Below, piece by piece: positions 1-7,850 of a stretch of 64,000 nt of DNA. Each line of letters starts with the position of its first letter. Positions within the stretch are counted from its first letter, which is position 1. The translations under genes and the position numbers were made by a program. This DNA comes from Shewanella oneidensis MR-1 (GTDB taxonomy: Bacteria; Pseudomonadota; Gammaproteobacteria; Enterobacterales; Shewanellaceae): positions 1 through 64,000 of the forward strand of contig NC_004349.1 in assembly GCF_000146165.2 (NCBI RefSeq), in the 5' to 3' direction. Under the pieces are notes generated by a model that saw nothing but the letters and a program-made list of their open reading frames with translations, was not told where the DNA came from and did no database searches.

Positions 1-46
1 CCAGAATCGCTACAGCCCAATGACACCAAGGGCTACAGCGGAGGAC

Positions 47-154
47 GGTGTATTCTAATTGGGTAAATGGTGTATTCTAATTGGGTAAACGGTGTATGCT
101 AATTGGGTAAATGGTGTATTCTAATTGGGTAAGCGGTGTATGCTAATTGGGTAA
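47..154 (+). repeat. Iteron array (5 direct repeats)
   Basis: Five tandem 20-bp copies of GGTGTATTCTAATTGGGTAA (or with TATGCTAA) start at 47, 69, 91, 113 and 135, an exact 22-bp period that puts them on the same helix face. They lie upstream of a Rep_3-type initiator and are its probable binding sites, so this is the main iteron cluster of the first origin. Confidence 0.93.
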
Positions 155-257
155 ATAGCTCCTTTTTTACACAGAGCAAAGCGACACGCCTAATTTGTTT
201 AAAATCAATGCCTTACAATTATATCAAAAATAAAGCGTTTCACTGGCTATCCCGCAG

Positions 258-266
258 TTACCCACA
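258..266 (+). promoter_or_regulatory. DnaA box-like site
   Basis: TTACCCACA differs at one position from the consensus TTATCCACA. It lies between two iteron groups, as expected for a host DnaA site in an iteron plasmid origin. A single 9-mer is weak evidence by itself. Confidence 0.45.
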
Positions 267-318
267 GCTCGATAAAACTGATCGTGATATTCTGATCTTT
301 AGCCCTCTAACATAGCAA

Positions 319-406
319 AGTGTATTCTAATTGGGTTTTGCATTTGGGGTTCGGTGTATGCCGAGTGGGTTCAAAAAATAACCAGCGGTGTATGCCGAGT
401 GGGTAA
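319..406 (+). repeat. Second iteron group (3 diverged copies)
   Basis: Copies start at 319, 353 and 387. The last two carry TATGCCGAGTGGGT in place of TATTCTAATTGGGT and are 34 bp apart. The AT-rich stretch between this group and the first array (about 160-320) is the best candidate for the melting region. Confidence 0.8.
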
Positions 407-546
407 AGTGAAACGCAAACCAAGCCATAAAGAGGGGTAATACCGCCCGATTCAACCGTCCTAAAAGCCGTGCGCTGTTGATAAAGAGCGAGCGCGATCT
501 ATTATTACAAAACTATTACGGATGATAGCGTGTAACATTCCAATTA

Positions 547-589
547 GGTGTATTCTAAATGGGTTCCATGGTGTACTCTAATTGGGTTA
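547..589 (+). repeat. Promoter-proximal iterons (2 copies)
   Basis: Two iterons start at 547 and 570, ending 9 bp before the first possible start codon of the initiator gene. Occupancy here would cover the rep promoter. Initiators of this family usually autoregulate this way, so these copies are probably operator rather than origin sites. Confidence 0.75.
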
Positions 590-598
590 CAGGCATAA

Positions 599-1489
599 GT
601 GGCGCACATGGACCGATCAGAAAACGCATTATTACCCATACCGGTTACCGAAAACCTCAACAGCGGTAAACTCCTAACGATTAGCAGCACAACCAGTGTG
701 CAGCCTAATGTTCTCCTCAGGACAGGTGTATTTACGCCCGTAGGCCGCAGAACGAATGCCAATGATGTCAAAGCGCAAGATCTCAGTAATGATCTGGTTA
801 ACCTCGATGTTTGCCAAAAGGAAGGCTATGACCTCGTTACCGTCAGGGGCCAACGGCTGAATATCGAAACCGATTTTAAGGTGTGGTGCGGTATTGTACT
901 GGTTTTTAGTAAGTACGGATATTCATCCAACACAGTAAAACTAACGTTTTCAGAGTTCGCGAAGTTTTGCAGTTATCCCAGCCGACGTTTTGATAAAAAC
1001 CTGCGTAAACAGATCGGTGATTCACTCGGGCGCATCCAAAGCCAAAGTTTGTCATTCAGGCGCAAAAATTCCGAAAAGGCCGTGCATACGGGGATGCTGT
1101 TGCGGGCCATGTATGACGGTGAAGAAGATATTGTTGAGCTAATGGCCGATGAAACCCTGTGGGATCTGTATCGGTTAGACTATCAGGTGTTAGTTAGTCT
1201 GCGAGTATTGGAAAAATTGCCCCGTGCAGAGGTCGCACAGTGCCTGTATTTGTATTTCACCTCTTTACCCGAGAATCCTCACCCCGTTTCATTTGAGCGC
1301 CTTAGAGAGCGTTTGAGGCTTGAGACGTCCAAAAAAGAAGCAAATCGGAAGATTAAGACTGGTATTCAGAAGTTGGAATCGATTGGCTACCTGTCTGGCA
1401 GCTTCGCAGTTAAGAACGGTGAGCAATACTATTTGATTGATCAGCGTTATAAGAAACTGGAAGCCGCCATTACTGGCTCACTGTTTTGA
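599..1489 (+). CDS. Replication initiator protein, RepFIB-like (Rep_3 family)
   Basis: Theta-replication initiator that binds the adjacent iterons and recruits host DnaA and helicase. The 296-residue product has the layout I recognise from RepFIB/P1-type RepA: an N-terminal VQPNVLLRTGVF segment, TDFKVWCGIV, an FxEFAKFCSYPSRRFDKNLR winged-helix stretch, then LYLYFTSLPENPHPVSF before the second winged helix, which ends IGYLSG. The length is in the family range. The first start is GTG at 599; an ATG at 608 is equally possible and neither has a clear ribosome site. Iterons upstream and overlapping the promoter support the role. No frameshift is visible. Confidence 0.93.
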   Translation: MAHMDRSENALLPIPVTENLNSGKLLTISSTTSVQPNVLLRTGVFTPVGRRTNANDVKAQDLSNDLVNLDVCQKEGYDLVTVRGQRLNIETDFKVWCGIVLVFSKYGYSSNTVKLTFSEFAKFCSYPSRRFDKNLRKQIGDSLGRIQSQSLSFRRKNSEKAVHTGMLLRAMYDGEEDIVELMADETLWDLYRLDYQVLVSLRVLEKLPRAEVAQCLYLYFTSLPENPHPVSFERLRERLRLETSKKEANRKIKTGIQKLESIGYLSGSFAVKNGEQYYLIDQRYKKLEAAITGSLF

Positions 1490-1832
1490 TAATGTAACAT
1501 TATCAAGTTGACGTTGAATCAATTCTCTAGAAATTTGATTCATACCAAGTCAAAAAAACCGCCCTCAAATAGCTCAAAACTGGGTTCAAGGGCAGGTTTT
1601 TAGAGGTAGCGTGAATCAGTCATTCACTGTCTCCAATTCGTGAGTTTATGATCAAAATTTGTATGCTTAACGTAAAAAATCAATGGTCCGTTTTGACGCT
1701 GTCATTAGATTGGCTACTTATGCCATATAACAAATAATCCAGCTCAAAATTCCCTCAGCCCCTTGAAAAAAATTTTTAACGCCATATATACATGCATGCA
1801 ACACTGCATAAACTTAAGAAGAGATTTTACCG
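1490..1832. other. Non-coding stretch after rep
   Basis: No supportable gene. It holds a weak hairpin at 1561-1593 (GCCCT pairing with AGGGC) followed by five T residues, a possible rep terminator, then AT-rich DNA with no repeat I can define. Confidence 0.5.
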
Positions 1833-2048
1833 ATGAAAGATTTGGATTACGTGAATTTTAGCGAAGATCATGAAATGAATTATCATTTAGGGTTAGTTAG
1901 TAAATCGAAGTCTGAAGACAACAGAAAATACCTAAGAGATAACACTCAAACGACAGCAAAAAACAAGTTGGGAAAAAGCCCCATTACACACGCTGAATTT
2001 AAGCCCTTTGTTATAGCAGATAAGCCGTTTTTACAAAACCCAGCTTAA
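1833..2048 (+). CDS. Small hypothetical protein (71 aa)
   Basis: I do not recognise the family. The product is hydrophilic and charged, with no signal peptide or membrane segment, and has an FSEDHEMNYHLGLVSKSK segment near the N-terminus. An AAGAAGAGA stretch lies about 10 nt before the ATG and a strong hairpin terminator follows directly, so it is probably a short monocistronic gene of the replicon backbone. It could also be a regulator of rep, but nothing in the sequence shows this. Confidence 0.55.
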   Translation: MKDLDYVNFSEDHEMNYHLGLVSKSKSEDNRKYLRDNTQTTAKNKLGKSPITHAEFKPFVIADKPFLQNPA

Positions 2049-2066
2049 CGCGGAAATGCAGATAAA

Positions 2067-2094
2067 ACGCCTCCTATGAGGAGGCGTCCTTTGT
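2067..2094 (+). terminator. Rho-independent terminator
   Basis: ACGCCTCC and GGAGGCGT form an 8-bp stem with a 5-nt loop, followed by CCTTTGTT. It closes the small gene ending at 2048. Confidence 0.75.
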
Positions 2095-2256
2095 TACGGC
2101 ACCACAAGCGCTTGGTTTCTATTGGGCTACATCCTTCCATAAATACCACTCCGAGAAATGGAACAATAAATCTGGCCACTCACTTAGAGATGGTAAACAC
2201 GTTTTGAGGCAAAAATTGGTTAGCCAGAAACTCATGAAATAATGATCGAGTTTAGT

Positions 2257-2289
2257 GCGTGAACCAGACTAGACAAGTCTTATTCACGC
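2257..2289. repeat. Dispersed palindrome, copy 1
   Basis: GCGTGAA...TTCACGC arms around a CCAGACTAGACAAGTCT core. A nearly identical palindrome lies at 57511-57542 and a diverged one at 56256-56284, so it is a repeated element rather than a private terminator. Confidence 0.7.
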
Positions 2290-2295
2290 ATTATA

Positions 2296-2378
2296 AAGTC
2301 ACATCATTATTCGAATGGATCAATAGATCTTGTCGCGCATTCTAGTCAGGCTACGGAACCACTCAGTAGCAATGTATA
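2296..2378 (-). pseudogene. Decayed duplicate of the 3' end of the small partition gene
   Basis: From AAGTCACATCATTA onward this stretch aligns with 5716-5812, the C-terminal end of the ParB-like gene, with scattered substitutions and one gap of about 11 bp (GGATCAA then ATCTTGTCGCGCAT). It is non-functional. The two copies bracket the restriction-modification genes, which suggests how those genes arrived. Confidence 0.75.
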
Positions 2379-2585
2379 ACAGCGAGCAATATTATAATTT
2401 TACAAAATTTAGCACATCATTTTTAATTATTAAACATTTTCAATGTTGCCATAAAACCAATTCCTAAGAAATTTTGACTGTTCATTATGTTGTTCGCAGC
2501 CCTAAATCAACAAACAGACTCAAAACCCACTACCCACAGTACAGCATAACTTCAACCAGCATTAATTACCCTGGCACCATAATGC

Positions 2586-2611
2586 TACTTATAGTCTGTA
2601 GACTTAAAGTG
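2586..2611 (+). promoter_or_regulatory. C-box operator of the restriction-modification controller
   Basis: TACTTATAGTC, four bases, then GACTTAAAGTG. This twin half-site arrangement resembles the C-boxes of PvuII- and Esp1396I-type systems (GACT...AGTC repeats). It lies 40 bp before the controller gene, so controller dimers would first activate and then repress the C-R operon. Confidence 0.7.
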
Positions 2612-2650
2612 TTCACATGTAATTATCTATATAATTTTTAAGAGGTAATT

Positions 2651-2878
2651 ATGCGTAAACCTAGTAAAAAACTTCTAGATAACCTTGCTAATAATGTTAG
2701 AACATTTCGTCTCAAAAATGGAATTTCACAAGAACAGCTCGCTGAAATATGTGGGTTCCATCGAACATATATAGGTTCGATCGAACGCGGTGAAAGAAAC
2801 ACGACATTGAGCACTCTAGAGGTACTTGCTAAAACTCTTAACGTATCAATTGCCCAGCTACTTAACGATGATGAGTAA
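2651..2878 (+). CDS. Restriction-modification controller (C) protein
   Basis: A 75-residue XRE-type helix-turn-helix regulator. The fold fills the whole protein: SQEQLAEICGFHRTYIGSIERGERN is the classic C-protein recognition region (quoted only up to its core SQEQLAEICGFHR). Family members delay endonuclease expression until methylation is established by binding C-boxes upstream of their own gene; such a box is present at 2586-2611. AGAGGT lies 4 nt before the ATG. The gene is followed after 8 nt by the endonuclease, so they form one operon. Base composition is AT-rich compared with the partition genes nearby, which suggests acquisition. Confidence 0.92.
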   Translation: MRKPSKKLLDNLANNVRTFRLKNGISQEQLAEICGFHRTYIGSIERGERNTTLSTLEVLAKTLNVSIAQLLNDDE

Positions 2879-2886
2879 TAGATGCA

Positions 2887-3933
2887 ATGAATAGTTTAAT
2901 GACGGGATTAATTAAGGTAGATAATATTACAAGATCAGGCTTAACAATTTACGATCGAATAAGGACTGGTGATCAACAATTTTGGCTTACAAGTGAAGAA
3001 CTTTCCGCTGTTTTAAATCTAAGATTAAAAGGTACATCATTTTATGGATTAGCTATTAGAACACGCTCAAAAGTAGCAAAAGAGCTAGTTTGTAACGCAC
3101 TTGGTTACAAAGTTCCATCTTCATTTGTAAAATGTCAACCACGATTTTCAGGTCAAATGTTTGACACGTATGTACAAAAATCAAACAACTTGCAAGTCTG
3201 GAATGAAGAATTAGATGTGGAAAGGCGATATGTAATAATTCGCACCGATGAAAACGATATTATCACACAAGTTAAGGTCATCGCTGGTAGTGATCTCGCT
3301 GTTTTAGATACCACAGGTACATTGACTCAAAAATTTCAAGCTCGATTAACTCTGTCAGATCAAAAGATGGAGTTAATTTCGCATTTTGATACTTTAAACA
3401 TTCAAAAAATATTAGCACCCATATCATTAAATTTAGAAATAGACAGTCCAGTGTCTCAGCCACAGAATGGTAAATTACTACCAATTGGAGAATGCTTTAG
3501 AAGATTATCAAAAATTGTAGGGTGTTCTTTTACAGATGCCGGTCGTACCCAAGAAAGAAATAGGGGAGCTGCATTACACGCATTAGTTTGTAAAGCTTTA
3601 GGTTATACAGACTATCGTGATAACGGACAATTTCCTGATATTAAGCATCAACTTCTTGAGGTCAAATTGCAAACATCACCAACAATAGATTTAGGATTGG
3701 TATGCCCTAATAGTCAAGCAAATTTAGATATTGAACAATTGGGTTTGCAGCAAATTAGACATTGCGATGTCAGATATGCAATTTTTTATGGTTACATAGT
3801 TAATGGTTTAGTCCATATAACCAACTTATACCTCACAACAGGTGAAGATTTTTTTAATCGTTTTGAACAATTTGGGGGTAAGGTATTAAATAAAAAAATT
3901 CAAATACCATTACCCCGCGATTTTTTTAGTTGA
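2887..3933 (+). CDS. Type II restriction endonuclease, PD-(D/E)XK type
   Basis: A 348-residue protein encoded directly behind the controller and convergent with the methyltransferase. A PD-(D/E)XK-type active site is visible: P250-D251, then E258-V259-K260 in FPDIKHQLLEVKLQ. An upstream R/N-rich helix (GRTQERNRGAALHALVCKALG) and the C-terminal IFYGYIVNGLVHITNLYL strand fit the nuclease core; the N-terminal half (about residues 1-200) probably contributes DNA recognition. I cannot name its recognition sequence. The reading frame is intact, so the system may be active. It ends 4 bp from the methyltransferase stop. Confidence 0.85.
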   Translation: MNSLMTGLIKVDNITRSGLTIYDRIRTGDQQFWLTSEELSAVLNLRLKGTSFYGLAIRTRSKVAKELVCNALGYKVPSSFVKCQPRFSGQMFDTYVQKSNNLQVWNEELDVERRYVIIRTDENDIITQVKVIAGSDLAVLDTTGTLTQKFQARLTLSDQKMELISHFDTLNIQKILAPISLNLEIDSPVSQPQNGKLLPIGECFRRLSKIVGCSFTDAGRTQERNRGAALHALVCKALGYTDYRDNGQFPDIKHQLLEVKLQTSPTIDLGLVCPNSQANLDIEQLGLQQIRHCDVRYAIFYGYIVNGLVHITNLYLTTGEDFFNRFEQFGGKVLNKKIQIPLPRDFFS

Positions 3934-3937
3934 TTAT

Positions 3938-5671
3938 TTAAAATATTGGACAAGGGAGGTCAAATGCCTCCCAAACCAGATCATCTAAAAGTTTTTCACT
4001 TTCATTCCTTTCTTGTTTATCTGTACAGTTATAAATAGATTTAGCTAACATGATCATTTTTACTGAGATTACAGATTTTGGATCTGGAAGCGGAAACTGC
4101 TCAACATATTGTGATATAAAACGTCTTTTATTAGAGTACAACTTATTATTGAACTTTATATCGTAAAAATATTCTATAAACTTTGAGTTTGCTACAGCCA
4201 AAACTAACCAAAGAAGATCTGTTTCTTCTTTTTTGTAGTCATTAACCATCCAATAACAATCTCCGTTAACGATAGATTGCTTGTTATCTAGCCAAAATGT
4301 TGGCTCTTCACAAATATCTCTGAATACAATTTTATTTTCTGCCCATAGTAAAGGACTTTGAGGAACCCATATTTCGAACCATTTACGATTAGCCTCAATT
4401 ACATAATTACGTCCTTCAAGCTGTACTCTATGTTGCTCTAGGTACATTTTGCTGATTGGGTATTTATCAATATCGATAGCCTTCCTCTTACCATTCACCA
4501 TCTCATGTGTATAAAGGATATATTTTGTTTCTGCATCTGATTGCTTAAACCTTTCAGCTACATGATGTGTAATCAACGGCCTAATAAGCTCTGGTACTAG
4601 CCCTGTTTCATCAATCCAAGAACTTTTGATAAAAACGTTATCAGCCGTAGTCTTTACGCCAACTCGAATTTTACCTACTTCACCAAAAGTTGCCCATGTT
4701 TTTCTATAAACATCATCCAACCACTTTTCAGAAGTAAGATCTTTCACCCTCCAAATATCTTTTGGTGATGAATCATAATCAAGAAGTCCTGCCTTTATAA
4801 GGTAATTCTTACCATTAGAACACCTTACAACACCATCCAATGAAATTGCATCAACTGGTGTTTCGGCAAAATCAACTTCATTTTCATTTGTTTCATAAAT
4901 AGAGCGAAACTCTGTCGAAAAATCAGGTTTTTCAGCTTTCATTTTAAATAACAGAACTGCAGGCAAAACAGCAGCTTCAAACAACTTTGTGTCCCCAAAA
5001 TCCCAAATATTATATATATCATATAAATCGTGTAGAGATTGCCTTAGTGCTCCGGTTCCTTTGGTTGTTAAAAATCTGTTTGAAACTATAACTCCCGCAA
5101 CACCATCTTCCGACAAACACTTGCTCATACCAATAAGAAATGCTTGATATATATCAACTCTGCCTTTTAATCCAAAATTTTTAGATAAAAATTGAGATTG
5201 TTCAGCTCCCAACACTTGAGTTCTTACATATGGTGGGTTAGCAATAATTGCGTCAAATTTTGGTAATTTATACTCACACAAATCTGAATTACCATTAATG
5301 CAATAATCCAAATAATCACCGTGAATTAAATTTATCCTTACATTAGGGTAAAAGTTTAAAATTCTTTTTTTGCTTAGTTCAATTGATTCTAGATTAATAT
5401 CGAAACCAATAACTTCAATATTATCAGTTGAATCTAGAGAGGATAAAAAACTGAGAATTAACTCACCATCACCGATAGCAGGATCTGCAATAACAATACT
5501 TTCTTTTTTCTTAAGTTTTTCTATTATCTTTTCGCTAACAAATTGACTAAGTCTTGTAGGTGTATAATGAGCGCCTTCACTTTTTCTACATCCCACGTGT
5601 TGGTATCTATCTACAGTTGAATCCAAAATACAATCTCTACTCATAGTCATCACAACCCATAAATTTACCAT
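3938..5671 (-). CDS. DNA adenine-N6 methyltransferase of the restriction system
   Basis: Protects host DNA from the convergent endonuclease. The SAM-binding motif I is visible as IADPAIGDGELILSFL near residue 60, the acidic end of strand 2 as VIGFDIN, and the catalytic motif IV as IIANPPYVRTQ (NPPY), which marks N6-adenine enzymes of the TaqI-like gamma class. The C-terminal 300 residues would be the target-recognition domain, with WFEIWVPQ and FNNKLYSNKRRFISQY segments typical of this group. Length 577 is normal. The first ATG is used here, but in-frame ATGs at codons 8 and 10 are alternatives. Its own promoter must lie between 5672 and 5713. Confidence 0.92.
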   Translation of the reverse strand: MVNLWVVMTMSRDCILDSTVDRYQHVGCRKSEGAHYTPTRLSQFVSEKIIEKLKKKESIVIADPAIGDGELILSFLSSLDSTDNIEVIGFDINLESIELSKKRILNFYPNVRINLIHGDYLDYCINGNSDLCEYKLPKFDAIIANPPYVRTQVLGAEQSQFLSKNFGLKGRVDIYQAFLIGMSKCLSEDGVAGVIVSNRFLTTKGTGALRQSLHDLYDIYNIWDFGDTKLFEAAVLPAVLLFKMKAEKPDFSTEFRSIYETNENEVDFAETPVDAISLDGVVRCSNGKNYLIKAGLLDYDSSPKDIWRVKDLTSEKWLDDVYRKTWATFGEVGKIRVGVKTTADNVFIKSSWIDETGLVPELIRPLITHHVAERFKQSDAETKYILYTHEMVNGKRKAIDIDKYPISKMYLEQHRVQLEGRNYVIEANRKWFEIWVPQSPLLWAENKIVFRDICEEPTFWLDNKQSIVNGDCYWMVNDYKKEETDLLWLVLAVANSKFIEYFYDIKFNNKLYSNKRRFISQYVEQFPLPDPKSVISVKMIMLAKSIYNCTDKQERNESEKLLDDLVWEAFDLPCPIF

Positions 5672-5713
5672 AATATTTAAATTTGCGCATCTTTTTGTCT
5701 AATCAATACTGAA

Positions 5714-6019
5714 TCAAGTCACATCATTAATGGCACGGATCAACGCCTTGGTATTGATCTTATCGCGCATGCTGATCAGGCCACGGAACAACTTGGCCGC
5801 AGTGATATTTTTACCCGATTCCGCCTCTAAGGCTTCGAGCCATAGGTTTAAATCGGCCCTATCGTTTTCCGTTAAGCGCAATGGCAGCGGTGAGGTGCCG
5901 GTGGTGATATTTCGGCGGGTGGAAACCGTGGTAATTTTCTCTTGTGGCTTTGGGCTTTCTTGGGATTCTTTTCCAGATTTACGTCTATTCAATCCAGTCA
6001 CACCAGTTAATTTACTCAT
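5714..6019 (-). CDS. Small partition protein (ParB/ParG-type partner of ParA)
   Basis: A 101-residue protein 17 bp downstream of parA on the same strand. The basic, disordered N-terminus (RRKSGKESQESPK, STRRN) followed by LPLRLTENDRADLNLWLEALEAESG and ITAAKLFRGLI fits a small centromere-binding protein with a ribbon-helix-helix-like C-terminal half. Such partners bind parS repeats, stimulate the ParA ATPase and often repress the operon. A candidate binding site lies in the gap before it (6021-6045). A decayed copy of its 3' end occurs at 2296. Identification rests mainly on position; the fold is inferred. Confidence 0.75.
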   Translation of the reverse strand: MSKLTGVTGLNRRKSGKESQESPKPQEKITTVSTRRNITTGTSPLPLRLTENDRADLNLWLEALEAESGKNITAAKLFRGLISMRDKINTKALIRAINDVT

Positions 6020-6020
6020 A

Positions 6021-6045
6021 TTATGTATTACACTTGTTATACATT
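6021..6045 (+). promoter_or_regulatory. TGTATTACATTTG-type site 1
   Basis: TATGTATTACACTTGTTATACAT matches the pattern TGTATTACATTTGnnATACA shared by five backbone sites. It lies in the parA-partner gap. Candidate operator or centromere unit. Confidence 0.6.
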
Positions 6046-6813
6046 AAGACGTTGCATGACTTCTTTAGCCAAGCTCTTATAATCCGCTAACGTGAGGCTG
6101 CTAGGCTTGTAATTCAGCAAGGTTTGGCCGCTGACGCTGGCTTGGCCTACGTCCTCAGAACGGCGAATCGTCGTCGCTAATACTTTGCCTTCGAGTGAGG
6201 CTAATTGCTCATCGAGGAAGTTGTTAATCAGCTTATTAGCCTTGGCAAATTCGTTACGGAATACCGCGTAGTTTACGTGCTCGCTTTCTTTGACTTCTTC
6301 AAGTGCATCGAGCAAATCAGCTAAGCCGTTTAATGAAAATGAACCACCATCAACGGGGATCAGGAACATATCAGCGGCCATCATGGCGTTAACCGATGTC
6401 AGACTTAGGTTAGGCGGGCAATCTAAGATCACGATGTCAAAATCGCTGGCAATCGCTTCAAGCTGCTTTAACAAAATGCGTTCACGGTGAACTTTGGTAA
6501 GGCTCTGTTCAATCACTCGGCTTAGGCGAATATCCGTTGGGCAAATACACAGGTTGGGAATTGCTTCACCATTAGACTGCGCTGGCATAATGGCCTGTTG
6601 GATGGGGCACTTTTTCGAGGACTCGAATACATCGGTGATCGAGTGTTCAAATTCAAATTGACCGCCCGTTAATACCACGGATAGGTTAGCCTGGGGATCT
6701 AAATCAATCACCAGCACCCGTTTACCTTCATGCGCTAATTGTGCGGATAGGTTGATCACTGTGGTGGTCTTGCCGACGCCACCTTTCTGATTTATCACTG
6801 CTAACGTTTTCAC
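6037..6813 (-). CDS. parA: ParA family partition ATPase
   Basis: Walker-type ATPase that positions plasmid copies with its DNA-binding partner. The deviant Walker A KGGVGKTT is at the N-terminus, followed by VLVIDLDPQANLS (A'), FDIVILDCPPNLSL (Walker B) and a C-terminal TLADYKSLAKEVM helix. There is no N-terminal helix-turn-helix, so it is a short type Ib-like ParA. I start it at GTG 6813 (VKTLAVINQKGG) because CGAGGG lies 6 nt upstream; the longer reading from ATG 6876 adds 21 unrelated residues over likely operator DNA. Two TGTATTACATTTG-type sites lie just upstream, which suggests autoregulation. Confidence 0.93.
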   Translation of the reverse strand: MKTLAVINQKGGVGKTTTVINLSAQLAHEGKRVLVIDLDPQANLSVVLTGGQFEFEHSITDVFESSKKCPIQQAIMPAQSNGEAIPNLCICPTDIRLSRVIEQSLTKVHRERILLKQLEAIASDFDIVILDCPPNLSLTSVNAMMAADMFLIPVDGGSFSLNGLADLLDALEEVKESEHVNYAVFRNEFAKANKLINNFLDEQLASLEGKVLATTIRRSEDVGQASVSGQTLLNYKPSSLTLADYKSLAKEVMQRLNV

Positions 6814-6832
6814 AGCATACCCTCGACCTAAA

Positions 6833-6856
6833 ATGTAGGACAAATGTAATACATTA
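6833..6856 (-). promoter_or_regulatory. TGTATTACATTTG-type site 2 (parA upstream)
   Basis: On the minus strand reads AATGTATTACATTTGTCC then TACAT, 20 bp before the parA start. Together with the next site it probably forms the partition operator. Confidence 0.65.
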
Positions 6857-6891
6857 AAATCCTTATGTATAGGCATGTTTTTTTAAAATGT

Positions 6892-6915
6892 GCTGTATAG
6901 CAAATGTAATACACC
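6892..6915 (-). promoter_or_regulatory. TGTATTACATTTG-type site 3 (parA upstream)
   Basis: Minus-strand GGTGTATTACATTTGCTA then TACAGC. It is 59 bp from site 2 and in the same orientation. Confidence 0.65.
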
Positions 6916-7010
6916 AGTCAATCTATAGCCCTTGAGATGCCTAGACGTCGTCATCTAACTGCCCGAGATTAACGAACGTTTTTTTAGCACAGTTTCCGAT
7001 CCTGCTCTAA

Positions 7011-7030
7011 CCTTATAGAAGGTGTTTTTT
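7011..7030 (+). terminator. Small terminator-like hairpin
   Basis: CCTTATAGAAGG followed by TGTTTTTT. The same design (CCTTATGTAAGG, AGTTTTTT) occurs at 31473. The stem is only 4-5 bp, so function is uncertain. Confidence 0.4.
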
Positions 7031-7112
7031 GTCCCCCCTTATGCTTCGCAAAAATTTATAATTTTTGTACGAAAATAAACACGGGACACCCGAACATGCA
7101 AGGATGCAGCCT

Positions 7113-7850
7113 ATGCGCTTTCTTAAGCTAAAAAGCACAGCTCCACGCGCCAACGGTGCCGCTTATAAACATGCGCTTATCGTCGATGCGCCCCGCCGTT
7201 TCGCCCCTTCAAGCCAACGCACCGAAACCAGCCTGTCGCGGCAAAAAAATCACTTAATCGAGGGCGCTCACGATTCGGGCAAAACTCGCTGGCTAGTGCG
7301 ACTTTATGAAAATTGGGCCGATATTTGGGGCGCAAAAATCCAGGAAGAACCGCTGTATTTGAGCGCCCTTGAACCGATCACCGATTGGATAGATGCCCCG
7401 CATGTGGAAGCCTGGTGGGCCGAAGTGGAATGTGAACGGGCATTAGCAGCCGATGAACCGCCGCGCAAATGGTACAAACTTAGCCAAAAACACAAGCTAG
7501 AAGCCCTGAGCAATTACCTCCATGCCACTAAAACGCTGCTGTTCCTCGATGACGCGCACCGGCTAACGGGCCGAAAATTACAGGTCGCCCGCCAATGCGT
7601 GCTTGGTTCTAAATACTGGATCATTAGCTGCAGCTCTGAAAACCGCTTACCGCCCACGTTACGCACGATTGTTGAACGTGGCGCACCACAGCGTACCCGC
7701 CTTGAAAGTGATGCCAGTTATGATTCTACTAAAGTGTTGATGTGGATGCTGATTGTTGGCTTTGCGGCTGCAGGCGTGTGGGAAGCGGCTATCGTCCTTG
7801 GTGGATTCCAAATGCTCGGCACAGGCAGGAGAGCCGCCCGTGCTGATTAA
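7113..7850 (+). CDS. P-loop ATPase with C-terminal membrane segment, function unknown
   Basis: First gene of a tight four-gene operon. GAHDSGKT is a Walker A loop and TLLFLDDAH a Walker B with two acidic residues, as in AAA-type or Zot-like ATPases; a hydrophobic stretch VLMWMLIVGFAAAGVW close to the C-terminus is a single membrane segment, so the ATPase faces the cytoplasm on a C-terminal anchor. I start it at ATG 7113 (MRFLKLKS), 8 nt after AAGGA; longer readings start at TTG 7065 or ATG 7104. The next gene begins inside its last codons, implying coupled translation. I do not recognise the family. Confidence 0.7.
   Translation: MRFLKLKSTAPRANGAAYKHALIVDAPRRFAPSSQRTETSLSRQKNHLIEGAHDSGKTRWLVRLYENWADIWGAKIQEEPLYLSALEPITDWIDAPHVEAWWAEVECERALAADEPPRKWYKLSQKHKLEALSNYLHATKTLLFLDDAHRLTGRKLQVARQCVLGSKYWIISCSSENRLPPTLRTIVERGAPQRTRLESDASYDSTKVLMWMLIVGFAAAGVWEAAIVLGGFQMLGTGRRAARAD

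Larger units (their letters stand above)
2095..2650. other. Intergenic region left of the restriction-modification genes
   Basis: AT-rich and without a complete gene. It contains a palindrome at 2257-2289, a decayed partition-gene copy at 2296-2378 and the controller operator at 2586-2611, each listed separately. About 2380-2580 shows nothing I can identify. Confidence 0.5.

Noticed and set aside
47..406. CRISPR-like regular repeats near the start
   Set aside because: The units are 20 bp with only 2-bp spacers, directly before a plasmid initiator gene; these are iterons, and no cas genes are present.
544..771. Minus-strand ORF over the rep start
   Set aside because: Shadow frame of the iterons and initiator gene, no signals.
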